Origin: JBDHZK01 sp039811865
GTDB lineage: Bacteria > Actinomycetota > Actinomycetes > Propionibacteriales > Propionibacteriaceae
Direction: 5' to 3'
NCBI GenBank assembly: GCA_039811865.1
Contig: JBDHZK010000066.1
Span: forward strand, 1 to 13,769
Length of the DNA stretch: 13,769 nt
Shown here: positions 1 through 6,297 of the stretch, one piece after another
Position numbering within the stretch: position 1 is the first letter of the stretch
Layout of the letters: each line of letters starts with the position of its first letter
Notes under the pieces: generated by a model
What the model saw: the letters and a program-made list of their open reading frames with translations, nothing else
Database searches by the model: none
What the model was told of the DNA's origin: nothing
Translations under genes and position numbers: made by a program

Positions 1-94
1 ATCGCTGCCAGTCCTCCGGGATGCTCCACGGGATGTCGCCGCCGAGGCCGATGACGTTGTTCTTCGCGACCGCCGCGATCGCCGTGACTCTCAT
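1..94 (-). CDS. folA: Dihydrofolate reductase, N-terminal fragment (runs off the window)
   Basis: Only the first 31 codons lie in the window; the gene continues past position 1. The ATG is at 94–92 and is preceded by a good Shine-Dalgarno sequence (GAGGAGGG). The translation begins MRVTAIAAVAKNNVIGLGGD and continues IPWSIPEDW, matching the N-terminus of dihydrofolate reductases: the hydrophobic first strand, the N-x-V-I-G-x-x-G-x-I-P-W loop that contacts NADPH, and the Trp next to the folate site. The enzyme reduces dihydrofolate to tetrahydrofolate with NADPH. It follows thyA by 9 nt on the same strand. ThyA produces dihydrofolate, so the pair regenerates the cofactor that ThyA consumes, and they are very likely cotranscribed. 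The rest of the active site cannot be checked here. Confidence 0.93.
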   Translation of the reverse strand, partial: MRVTAIAAVAKNNVIGLGGDIPWSIPEDWQR

Positions 95-103
95 TCGCCC
101 TCC

Positions 104-898
104 TCAGACCGCGATCGGCGCCTTGATGCCGGGGTGTGGGTCGTAGCCCTCGAAGCCGATGTGCTCCAGGTCGAAGGCGTCGATGCTGGTGACGTTCGAT
201 TCGAGCACCAGGCGCGGCAGCGGACGCGGTGAGCGCGTCAACTGCAAACGCGCCTGGTCCAGGTGGTTGGAGTACAGATGCGCATCTCCAAGCGTGTGGA
301 CGAAGTCGCCCACCTCCAGCCCGGTCACCTGCGCGACCAGATGCGTCAGCAGCGCATAGGAGGCGATGTTGAAGGGCACGCCTAGGAAGATGTCGGCCGA
401 GCGTTGGTACAGCTGACAAGACAGGCGGCCCTCGGCCACGTAGAACTGAAACAGCGCGTGACAAGGAGGAAGTGCCATCTTGGGCAGCTCTGCGACGTTC
501 CAGGCCGAGACGATGTGCCGGCGCGAATCCGGGTTGGCCCGGATCGCTTCGATCACCTGCGCCAGCTGATCGACACTGCCCGCGTCCGAGGTCGGCCACG
601 ATCGCCACTGGTGCCCATAGATCGGACCGAGGTCACCGTGCTCGTCGGCCCACTCGTCCCAGATCGTGATGCCGCGCTCGTGCAGCCAGCCCACGTTGGT
701 GTCCCCACGCAGGAACCACAGCAGTTCCCCCACGATCGAGCGCGTGTGCAGCCGCTTGGTCGTCAACAGCGGGAAGCCCTCGGCCAGGTCGAAACGCATC
801 TGGTGTCCGAAGACGCTGAGGGTGCCGGTCCCCGTTCGGTCGGACTTCGCCGTGCCCTCGTCCAGCACCCGCCGCAGCAGATCGAGATACGCCTGCAC
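104..898 (-). CDS. thyA: Thymidylate synthase ThyA
   Basis: 264 residues, the same length as E. coli ThyA. It methylates dUMP to dTMP using methylenetetrahydrofolate and releases dihydrofolate. Visible signatures: the phosphate-binding Arg21 in RTGTGT; the catalytic cysteine C146 in LPPCHALFQFYV; the second phosphate-binding pair near residues 126–127 (SRR); the QRSADIFLGVPFNIASYALL block (about 165–184); and the folate-end motif HTLGDAHLYSNH. The start is GTG at 898–896, two nucleotides after the rdgB stop. No ATG gives a better N-terminus, and MQAYLDLLRRVL is the usual family start. Only a weak GGGTGAG ribosome site is present, within the end of rdgB, so expression may depend on translational coupling. 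This is the classical folate-dependent enzyme, not the flavin-dependent ThyX. Confidence 0.98.
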   Translation of the reverse strand: MQAYLDLLRRVLDEGTAKSDRTGTGTLSVFGHQMRFDLAEGFPLLTTKRLHTRSIVGELLWFLRGDTNVGWLHERGITIWDEWADEHGDLGPIYGHQWRSWPTSDAGSVDQLAQVIEAIRANPDSRRHIVSAWNVAELPKMALPPCHALFQFYVAEGRLSCQLYQRSADIFLGVPFNIASYALLTHLVAQVTGLEVGDFVHTLGDAHLYSNHLDQARLQLTRSPRPLPRLVLESNVTSIDAFDLEHIGFEGYDPHPGIKAPIAV

Positions 899-900
899 CG

Positions 901-1524
901 CTACTCACCCGCCCCACGGGCCGCCGGCGCGGCCAGCTCAGCGACCCGAGGCCAGATCGCGCGTAGCGCCTTGCCGCGGTGGCTGATGGCGTCCTTCTGC
1001 TCTGCGCTCAACTGCGCGTTGGTCAGGTCCTGACCGTCGGCGACGAAGATCGGGTCGTAACCGAAGCCGCTGCCTCCGGCGGGAGCGTGCACCAGCCGTC
1101 CGGGCATCTCACCGCGCGCCACGAACTCGCGCCCCGCCGGCGTCACCAGGGCCATCGCGCAGACAAACCGCCCGGACCGGCGCCCCGCGGGCACGTCGGC
1201 AAGCTGGCGCAGCAGCAGTTCCAGATTGTCCGCGTCGGACGCCCCCGGCCCGGCCCAGCGCGCCGACCGCACACCCGGCATGTTGTTCAGCGCATCGACC
1301 TCGATGCCGGAGTCGTCGGCCAACGCGGCCAGCCCGGTGATGGCCGCGCATGCGCGCGCCTTCAGCAGCGCGTTGCCGGCAAACGTCCACTCGGTCTCTT
1401 CCGGCTCGGGGTAGGCGGGCAGGTCGTCCAAGCCGAGCACCTCGACCGACCCGCCGGCCCGGGTCGCGATGCGCCGCAGTTCGGCCAGCTTCTTCGCGTT
1501 ATGGCTTGCCAGGACGATCTTCAC
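901..1524 (-). CDS. rdgB: Non-canonical purine NTP pyrophosphatase (ITP/XTP/dITP), RdgB/HAM1 family
   Basis: 207 residues from the GTG at 1524–1522, which overlaps the rph stop codon (GTGA). The open frame extends farther upstream but that part lies inside rph and looks unlike the family. The enzyme hydrolyses dITP, XTP and similar deaminated nucleotides to the monophosphate plus pyrophosphate and so cleans the nucleotide pool. Motifs: the N-terminal nucleotide-binding SHNAKKLAEL (7–16), the metal/catalytic ADDSGIEVDAL (69–79, with D70/D71), GSGFGYDPIF (151–160) and SHRGKAL (181–187). All key residues are present. It sits between rph and thyA, with 2 nt before thyA, in the same order rph–rdgB as in mycobacteria. 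No separate promoter is visible, so it is presumably translated by coupling to rph. Confidence 0.96.
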   Translation of the reverse strand: MKIVLASHNAKKLAELRRIATRAGGSVEVLGLDDLPAYPEPEETEWTFAGNALLKARACAAITGLAALADDSGIEVDALNNMPGVRSARWAGPGASDADNLELLLRQLADVPAGRRSGRFVCAMALVTPAGREFVARGEMPGRLVHAPAGGSGFGYDPIFVADGQDLTNAQLSAEQKDAISHRGKALRAIWPRVAELAAPAARGAGE

Positions 1525-2264
1525 GACGACAACGCCGCCCGTTGCAGTTCGGCCAGCTGAGCACAGCCAGAAGCACCCAGGGCGAGCATCGCGTCCAAGG
1601 AATCGCGATCGAACGGCTCGCCCTCGGCAGTCCCCTGCACCTCGACGAACTTGCCTGAGCCGGTCATCACGACGTTCAGATCGACCTCGGCGCCCGCGTC
1701 CTCGCGGTAGCACAGGTCGAGCAGCGGCGTCCCGCCCACTATGCCCACCGACACCGCCGCGACGCTGTCGCGCAGCGGCTCGCCGGCCAGCAGCTTTCGT
1801 TCACGGAGCCAGGCAACGGCGTCCGCGAGGGCCACGTAGGCGCCGGTGATGGACGCCGTGCGCGTGCCTCCGTCGGCCTGCAGAACGTCGCAGTCCAACA
1901 CGATGGTGTTCTCGCCGAGCGCGGCGTAGTCGATGACGGCCCGCAGCGAGCGGCCGATCAGCCGGCTGATCTCGTGCGTCCGCCCGCCGATGCGGCCCTT
2001 GACCGCCTCGCGCTCGGAGCGGGTATTCGTGGCCCGGGGCAGCATGGCGTACTCGCTGGTCACCCAGCCGAGCCCCGAACCCTTGCGCCAGCGTGGGACG
2101 CCGGGCGTCACGCTGGCGGCGACGAGGACGCGCGTGGCGCCGAACTCGACCAGCACGGAGCCTTCGGCGTGATCCAGCCAGTCGCGGGAGATCCGGACAG
2201 CGCGCAGCGCGTCGGCTGCGCGACCGTCCGGTCGGGTGGCTATCGATGGGGTTGAGGTCGGCAC
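1521..2264 (-). CDS. rph: Ribonuclease PH
   Basis: 247 residues from the GTG at 2264. Phosphorolytic 3'-to-5' exoribonuclease that trims tRNA 3' ends, normally a hexameric ring. Family signatures in order: RPDGRAADALRAV (11–23), the phosphate-binding TRSEREAVKGRIGGRTHEIS region (81–100), ADGGTRTASITGAYVAL (130–146), and the acidic catalytic block YREDAGAEVDLNVVMTGSG (186–204) followed by KFVEVQGTAEGEPF. The frame can be extended to a TTG at 2294 (257 residues), but the extra 10 residues are not family-like. The GTG has TAGGGT seven nucleotides upstream, which could be a -10 element of a leaderless mRNA or, less well, a ribosome site. First gene of the rph–rdgB–thyA–folA operon; its stop overlaps the rdgB start. 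Confidence 0.95.
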   Translation of the reverse strand: MPTSTPSIATRPDGRAADALRAVRISRDWLDHAEGSVLVEFGATRVLVAASVTPGVPRWRKGSGLGWVTSEYAMLPRATNTRSEREAVKGRIGGRTHEISRLIGRSLRAVIDYAALGENTIVLDCDVLQADGGTRTASITGAYVALADAVAWLRERKLLAGEPLRDSVAAVSVGIVGGTPLLDLCYREDAGAEVDLNVVMTGSGKFVEVQGTAEGEPFDRDSLDAMLALGASGCAQLAELQRAALSS

Positions 2265-2277
2265 GGACGAAACCCTA
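2265..2277 (-). promoter_or_regulatory. Candidate leaderless promoter of rph
   Basis: Reading the minus strand, TAGGGT (2277–2272) matches the actinobacterial -10 pattern TANNNT and is followed by 7 nt and then the GTG start of rph. That spacing would place the transcript 5' end on the start codon. No convincing -35 is seen 17–18 bp upstream. The alternative reading is that AGGG is a ribosome-binding site 8 nt from the GTG. Confidence 0.4.
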
Positions 2278-2314
2278 CTGGGCCGCGACGACAACTCCCG
2301 AGAGCCGCTTCGTC

Positions 2315-2330
2315 ATACCCTACCGGGTAT
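2315..2330. promoter_or_regulatory. Inverted repeat resembling a CsoR-type copper operator
   Basis: A perfect dyad, ATACCC-TACC-GGGTAT, overlaps the putative -10 element of the downstream small gene by three bases. From memory, CsoR-family operators such as that of Bacillus subtilis copZA have the form ATACCC...GGGTAT around a short centre. The sequence match and the position across a promoter are seen; the identity of the regulator is inference, and no csoR gene is in the window. It also lies about 50 bp upstream of rph. Confidence 0.5.
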
Positions 2331-2333
2331 AGT
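2328..2333 (+). promoter_or_regulatory. -10 element of the small Cys/His protein gene
   Basis: TATAGT, a close match to TATAAT, lies 26 nt before the ATG at 2360, leaving a 5' leader of roughly 20 nt that contains the GGAG ribosome site. The expected -35 position (about 2305–2310, CCGCTT) is poor, as is often seen at activated or repressed promoters. Confidence 0.5.
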
Positions 2334-2359
2334 GCGAGACACCGACGATTGGAGCCCAA

Positions 2360-2521
2360 ATGTGCCGTCCGGCAAAGTGCAGCAAGTGCGGTAAGACCAC
2401 GTGGGCTGGCTGCGGCCAGCACGTCGACGCCGTCCAGCGCATGGTGCCCGCGGAGCAGTGGTGCGGCCACGAGCCAGAGCCCAAGCAGCCAGGCCTGATC
2501 GGTCGCCTGTTCGGGCACTAG
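2360..2521 (+). CDS. Small Cys/His-rich putative metal-binding protein (53 aa)
   Basis: A 53-residue reading frame with an excellent ribosome site, GGAG (2351–2354) five nucleotides before the ATG. It begins MCRPAKCSKCGKTTWAGCGQ. Possible ligands are C2, C7, C10, C18, H21, C35 and H37, arranged as C-x2-C, C-x2-H and W-C-x-H, as expected of a small zinc- or copper-binding fold. The core KCxKCGKTTWxGCGxHVDxV...VPxxQWC resembles, from memory, an uncharacterised small protein family found in actinobacteria and fungi; I know of no assigned function. The tail (38–53) is Pro/Lys/Gly-rich. It is divergent from rph and convergent with murI, transcribed alone. The dyad across its promoter suggests metal-dependent control. 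Cysteine content, codon use and the ribosome site make it very likely real despite its size. Confidence 0.85.
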   Translation: MCRPAKCSKCGKTTWAGCGQHVDAVQRMVPAEQWCGHEPEPKQPGLIGRLFGH

Positions 2522-2536
2522 CAGGGGCGTCCCCTG
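2522..2536. terminator. Hairpin between convergent small gene and murI
   Basis: CAGGGG-CGT-CCCCTG forms a perfect 6-bp GC-rich stem with a 3-nt loop directly after the small gene's TAG and 13 nt before the murI stop. There is no U-tract on either strand, which is common in high-GC actinobacteria. It could serve both transcripts. Confidence 0.5.
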
Positions 2537-2549
2537 GCGTCCGGGCGAC

Positions 2550-3353
2550 TCAGACCGTGTAGACCTGCTCGACGTTGTCCACCCAGCCGCCGATCAGCCG
2601 GCGCCCCAGGCGCTCGAACTTGTCGGGGCTGCCGGTGGTGAGGAAGCGTCTGGTCGCCTCCCGTGGTTCGGTGTGGACCAGGCCCAGATCCGTCAGCGTC
2701 TGGTACACCTCCTTCGCACACTCCTCGGCCGAGGACACCAACGTCACCTCGTCGCCGAGCACGTATGAGATGACGCCGGTCAGCAACGGATAGTGGGTGC
2801 AGCCCAGGATCAGGGTGTCCGATCCGGCCTCCTGGATCGGGGCCAGGTAGTGGCGCGCCACGTTCAGCAGGTCATCGCCGCCGGTGATGCCGGCCTCGAC
2901 GAAATCCACGAACAGCGGACATGGCTTGGTCAACAACTCGACGTCGGGGACGGCCGCCAGCGCGTCCTCGTAGGAGAGCGAGTTGGCCGTGGTGTCGGTG
3001 CAGATCACGCCGATCCGGCCGGTCCTGGTGGCCTTCACCGCCCGCCTGGCCGCCGGCAGGATCACCTCGACGACGGGCACGTGATAGCGCTCCCGAGCGT
3101 CTCTCAGGACGGCCGCACTGGCCGAGTTGCACGCGATCACCAGCGCTTTTACGCCCTCTCCGATCAGGTGGTCCAGACACTCGAGCGCGTACTCACGAAC
3201 CTCCGGGATCGTCTTGTCGCCGTACGGCGCCCGTGCGGTATCGCCGAGGTAGATGACGTCCTCGTTGGGCAACTGGTCGAACACCGAACGGGCCACGGTG
3301 AGACCGCCGAAGCCTGAGTCGAAGATGCCGATCGGCGCGCTGGTCTGGCTCAC
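2550..3353 (-). CDS. murI: Glutamate racemase
   Basis: 267 residues. Interconverts L- and D-glutamate without a cofactor, supplying D-Glu for peptidoglycan in the cytoplasm. The two-cysteine acid/base mechanism is fully represented: C75 in ACNSASA and C185 in GCTHYPLL, with H187 next to the second cysteine and D12-S13 in the N-terminal GIFDSGFGGLTV loop. YLGDTARAPYGDK (35–47) is the conserved substrate-site stretch. The start is GTG at 3353; the upstream TAAGGT, 8 nt away, reads either as a -10 element of a leaderless mRNA or as an AAGG ribosome site. It stands alone between feoC (306-nt gap) and the convergent small gene. In mycobacteria murI lies in the same neighbourhood, between the clpS region and rph. 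No anomalies. Confidence 0.97.
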   Translation of the reverse strand: MSQTSAPIGIFDSGFGGLTVARSVFDQLPNEDVIYLGDTARAPYGDKTIPEVREYALECLDHLIGEGVKALVIACNSASAAVLRDARERYHVPVVEVILPAARRAVKATRTGRIGVICTDTTANSLSYEDALAAVPDVELLTKPCPLFVDFVEAGITGGDDLLNVARHYLAPIQEAGSDTLILGCTHYPLLTGVISYVLGDEVTLVSSAEECAKEVYQTLTDLGLVHTEPREATRRFLTTGSPDKFERLGRRLIGGWVDNVEQVYTV

Positions 3354-3659
3354 GACGCGTTACCTTACTCGGGCCTCCCGGGGCTAGCCCGGTCGCATCC
3401 CCCACGACCCGACCAACGCAAGTCGCCCAACATCGCCCCCGTCCGTCCGCAGTGCGCGAATGCTGGTGGACTTGCCATTTCCGGTGGTTCTGTGCGGCGC
3501 CTCCGCACTTGCTGGCGCATTTGCGCTTGCCGGTGCGAGCATGGAGGAGACTCGCCGCACGTTTCCACATCCCGGGGGTCTGAACCGCGTCCGATGGCAG
3601 CGTGTGGCAGTGCGGTGCGGCGACCGGCCAGCCCGGCCGGGGACGCCTGGGCCCTTGGT
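3354..3659. other. Intergenic region between feoC and murI
   Basis: About 306 nt without a convincing gene. It holds a hairpin just past feoC (3624–3640), a second smaller stem GTGCGG-CGCCT-CCGCAC (3492–3508), a tandem near-repeat CTTGCTGGCGC / CTTGCCGGTGC (about 3508–3536), and a 10-bp palindrome GGGCTAGCCC (3381–3390) upstream of murI. TAAGGT (3367–3362, minus strand) sits 8 nt before the murI GTG and may be its -10. A 52-codon minus-strand frame (3542–3384) lacks a ribosome site and high third-position GC, so I do not call it. Confidence 0.6.
3624..3640 (-). terminator. Candidate terminator of feoABC
   Basis: CCGGCC-AGCCC-GGCCGG, a perfect 6-bp all-GC stem with a 5-nt loop, starting about 20 nt past the feoC stop. 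No U-tract follows, so the call rests on position and stem strength only. Confidence 0.4.
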
Positions 3660-3953
3660 TCAGCGGCGATGCAGGGAGAGCGCGACGAGCACCGGCCCAC
3701 GTCGCTGGGCGGACGGGCCCGCGGCCCCGCACCCGGCCGTCCCGTCCGAGCGGCCGGACGCACACGTCCCGCACCCGCCGCCTGGGCAACCCATCGACAA
3801 TTCTTTGGCGTCCAGGCGACCGGAGCGGACCAGGTGGTCAACTGCCGCGTTGACCACGCCCGCGTCGAGTCCCGTGTGCTCAACCACCTCGGCCAAGGAG
3901 GTGGCCCCGGCCTCGAACGCGTCCAGGACGGCGCGCAGGGGTCCGCGGCTCAC
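3660..3953 (-). CDS. feoC: FeoC-like winged-helix protein with C-terminal cysteine cluster
   Basis: 97 residues starting at a GTG that overlaps the feoB stop codon (GTGA). Residues 1–52 (MSRGPLRAVLDAF, then a SLAEVVEHTGLD helix-turn-helix, then VDHLVRSGRLDAKEL) look like the small winged-helix fold of FeoC. C56, C61, C64 and C75 form C-x4-C-x2-C-x10-C in a glycine-rich tail, the arrangement in which FeoC proteins bind an Fe-S cluster. The C-terminal SAQRRGPVLVALSL is typical, from memory, of actinobacterial FeoC. The family is thought to regulate or stabilise FeoB in response to iron or oxygen. Last gene of feoABC and evidently translated by coupling. The same frame stays open far upstream inside feoB, but only this part is protein-like. 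Confidence 0.9.
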   Translation of the reverse strand: MSRGPLRAVLDAFEAGATSLAEVVEHTGLDAGVVNAAVDHLVRSGRLDAKELSMGCPGGGCGTCASGRSDGTAGCGAAGPSAQRRGPVLVALSLHRR

Positions 3954-6010
3954 CAGAACAGCCGTCCGATCTGGAAGACGGCCACCGCGAGCGTCCAAGC
4001 GACCACGAGTTGCATGCCGATGCCGAACAACGTCCAGCGCAAGCCCACCTCGCGCCGCTGCGCCGCCAACGTCGCCACGCAGGGGGTGTACGCCAGCAAG
4101 AACACCAAGAAGGCCAGCACGGCCGGGACGGGGTGACCGCCCGAGGACGTCTCGAAGTCGGCGCGGATGCGCTCCCCGAGGCGGCCCGGGTCGCGCCCGT
4201 CGGTGGGCTCGTCGATGGCGTAGGTCTGCGCCCAGGACGAGATCACCGCCTCTTTCGCCACGAACCCGACGATCAGCGCCGAGGTCGTCTGCCACTGGCC
4301 GAACCCGGCCGGAGCTAGCACCGGAGTGACGGTCTTGGCCGCCACGGCGTAGGCCGAGTCCTCGACCGCGACATCGCCGAAGGCACCTTGCCCCGTCACC
4401 GGAATGGACTGCAGCAGCCACACCGCGCAGACGGTCGCGACGATGATCCCGGACGCCGTCTGCAAGAACCCGCGAAGGCGCACCCACGTCACCGACGCGG
4501 TCAGGCGCAGCGTCGGCCGCTGGTAAGGCGGCAGGTCGAGAACGAGCGGGTCCGCGCCCATGGTCCGCCACAGGGTGGAGCGCAGGATCAGGCCCACCCC
4601 CACGATCAGCAGGATCGACACCAAGTACATGGCGAACACCACGGTGCCGGCGTACTGGCCGAAGAACGTCGTCCCGACCAGGACATACACCGTCAGCCGA
4701 GCCGAACAGGACGTGAACGGGACGAGCAACGCGGTCAGGATCCGTTGGCGCACATCCGGCAATATGCGCGTGGCCGAAATCGCCGGGACGTTGCACCCGA
4801 AGCCGACGACCAGCGGCAAGAAGGCCCGGCCCGGCAGTCCGATCGAACGCATCAGCCGGTCGGTGACCACCGCCGCCCGGGCCATGTAACCGGAATCCTC
4901 GAGGATCGCCAGCAACAAGAACATCAGCGCCATCAGCGGCGCGAACGTCAGGAGCATTCCGACACCGGCGATCAGCCCATTGACCACGAGGCCCTCGACC
5001 CAGCTTCCGCCCAGGCCGACGGCGGCGAACAGCCAGCGCGCGCCTTCGCTGAGTGGGCCGGAGAAGAGGCCGTCGAGCAGGTCCTGCAGCGGGGCGGCCA
5101 CGGTTGTGGTCACCTGAAAGACCAACCACATGACGCCCAGGAACAACAGCGGGCCGAGCACGGGAGCGGTCGCGACCTTGTCGATCCGGTCCGACCAGGT
5201 GACCCGGGCCTGCCCGGAACGCCGGGTGCCGCTGGCGACCGCCCGCTCCACCCAAGCGAAGCGTTCGTCCTCGGCGGCCAACTCGTCGCTCGGGTCGAGC
5301 GCCCCCCGGGGACGCGGCGCGATCGCGGGACTCTCCAGGGCGCGGACGACCGCTCGGCTCAGGTTGTCCAGGCCGACTCGCCGCCTCGGGTCCAACGCCA
5401 CCACCGGACAGCCCAGGGACTCCCCCAGCGCGTAGGTGTCGACTTCGATCCCTCGAACCCGGGCCACGTCCAACATCGTGACCGCGACGACCACGGGGAC
5501 GTCCGACTCGCGAACCTGCGAGACGAGGTAGAGGCTGCGCGCCAATTGGGCTGCGTCCACCGCGATCACCGCGAGGTCCGGCCGCTCGCCGGGTGGGGCA
5601 TCAAGCAGGTCGCGGGTCAGCGCCTCGTCCGGAGAATGCGGTTCGAGGCTGTACGCGCCGGGCAGGTCCACCAGCGTCATCTCGTGGGGGCTCTTGGGGC
5701 AGTCGCACACCTCGCAGTCGCAGGTGCTCAGGTCGGGACGCGTACGCCAAACGCCCTTCGCGACCTCCACCGTGGTTCCCGGCCAGTTGCCCATCGTGAC
5801 GCGGGCACCGGTAAGTCCATTGAACAGCGTCGACTTGCCGACGTTGGGCGCACCGATGAGCGCGACAATCGGACTGCCCGCACGCGCCGGAGGACCGGCC
5901 GCGGGTGAATGGCAAGACGGCGCCGCGGACGCGCCGGGCACCAGCAGCGGCAAGCTGCGCTTGTTCGTGGGGCTGGCTTGGGCCGGCGCCGGACGGGTGT
6001 CCGCCCTCAC
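3950..6010 (-). CDS. feoB: Ferrous iron transporter FeoB
   Basis: 686 residues from a GTG overlapping the feoA stop (GTGA). FeoB imports Fe(II) across the inner membrane through a GTP-controlled channel. The G domain follows a 46-residue Ala/Pro-rich extension: G1 GAPNVGKST (53–61), switch I region GNWPGTTVEVAKG (74–86), G3 DLPG (115–118). At the G4 position it has TMLD (178–181) rather than the common NMLD. Between switch I and G3 lies a cysteine cluster C97-x-C99-x2-C102-x-C104. The membrane part has the gate-type repeats: GFGCNVPA (403–410), PFTSCSARL (431–439) and YTPCVATLA (641–649), with LLAILEDSGYMARAA at 367–380 and many hydrophobic helices from about 283 to the C-terminus. It lies between feoA and feoC, so the complete three-gene system is present. 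Upstream in-frame codons overlap feoA and are not family-like. Confidence 0.97.
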   Translation of the reverse strand: MRADTRPAPAQASPTNKRSLPLLVPGASAAPSCHSPAAGPPARAGSPIVALIGAPNVGKSTLFNGLTGARVTMGNWPGTTVEVAKGVWRTRPDLSTCDCEVCDCPKSPHEMTLVDLPGAYSLEPHSPDEALTRDLLDAPPGERPDLAVIAVDAAQLARSLYLVSQVRESDVPVVVAVTMLDVARVRGIEVDTYALGESLGCPVVALDPRRRVGLDNLSRAVVRALESPAIAPRPRGALDPSDELAAEDERFAWVERAVASGTRRSGQARVTWSDRIDKVATAPVLGPLLFLGVMWLVFQVTTTVAAPLQDLLDGLFSGPLSEGARWLFAAVGLGGSWVEGLVVNGLIAGVGMLLTFAPLMALMFLLLAILEDSGYMARAAVVTDRLMRSIGLPGRAFLPLVVGFGCNVPAISATRILPDVRQRILTALLVPFTSCSARLTVYVLVGTTFFGQYAGTVVFAMYLVSILLIVGVGLILRSTLWRTMGADPLVLDLPPYQRPTLRLTASVTWVRLRGFLQTASGIIVATVCAVWLLQSIPVTGQGAFGDVAVEDSAYAVAAKTVTPVLAPAGFGQWQTTSALIVGFVAKEAVISSWAQTYAIDEPTDGRDPGRLGERIRADFETSSGGHPVPAVLAFLVFLLAYTPCVATLAAQRREVGLRWTLFGIGMQLVVAWTLAVAVFQIGRLFW

Positions 6011-6243
6011 GACACGGCCTCGGCGATCACCCGGCGTAGGACGTCTGACCCCAGCGCGACTCGCGAACCCGCGGCCGCGACGATCCGGCCGCGACCGGCC
6101 GTGGACTGATTGATCTGCAACCCGACGCCGCGACGCAAACCCAGGGCGGCCAGCCGTCGGACCAACTCCGGCGGCCCATCGACCCGGACCAGCACCAAGG
6201 GCGCGCCCACCGGGGCGCTCGCCAGGGTCAGCTCCTCGCGCAT
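6007..6243 (-). CDS. feoA: Ferrous iron transport accessory protein FeoA
   Basis: 78 residues, normal for the SH3-like FeoA family. The pattern LVLVRVDG...LVRRLAALGLRRGVGLQI followed by GRIVAAAGSRVALGSDVLRRVIAEAV matches FeoA: an LxxLGLxxG turn in the middle and a final strand-helix with a basic Arg pair. FeoA is a cytoplasmic partner needed for FeoB activity. The ATG at 6243 has no Shine-Dalgarno sequence; instead TAGCCT ends 6 nt before it, consistent with a leaderless transcript. Its TGA overlaps the GTG of feoB. First gene of feoABC, so the region upstream (6244–6340) is where iron control of the operon should act. Confidence 0.93.
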   Translation of the reverse strand: MREELTLASAPVGAPLVLVRVDGPPELVRRLAALGLRRGVGLQINQSTAGRGRIVAAAGSRVALGSDVLRRVIAEAVS

Positions 6244-6266
6244 GGGGAAAGGCTAGCCCAGCCGTG
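6244..6266 (-). promoter_or_regulatory. feoA -10 element with a degenerate DtxR/IdeR-like site
   Basis: On the minus strand TAGCCT (6255–6250) fits TANNNT and is followed by 6 nt and the feoA ATG. It lies inside the palindrome GGCTAGCC (6258–6251). Aligned to the IdeR/DtxR 19-bp consensus TTAGGTTAGSCTAACCTAA, the segment 6266–6248 matches at 11 of 19 positions, almost all in one half (GGCTAGCCTTT against GGCTAACCTAA). This is a weak match supported mainly by location. Confidence 0.35.
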
Positions 6267-6297
6267 ACCATTTTGAGAACAAGGTCGTTTCCTTAAT

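Noticed and set aside
3384..3542. 52-codon minus-strand frame between feoC and murI containing a GNGKST stretch
   Set aside because: No ribosome site, low third-position GC compared with the neighbours, too short for a P-loop domain, and the Walker-like hexamer lacks the required upstream glycine spacing.
3460..3545. Plus-strand start with a hydrophobic stretch (LPFPVVLCGASALAGAFALAGA) that could be a small membrane peptide
   Set aside because: No ribosome site, and the frame continues into Arg/Pro-rich sequence antisense to feoC. I regard it as chance.
3954..5255. Upstream extension of the feoC frame through feoB
   Set aside because: The frame is open by GC bias only. Family-like sequence begins at the GTG that overlaps the feoB stop.
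4388..5908. Long plus-strand open frame (506 codons) opposite feoB
   Set aside because: It is antisense to a complete, motif-bearing FeoB. Its translation is rich in Arg, Gln, Gly and His without recognisable domains, as expected from the complement of GC-rich codons.
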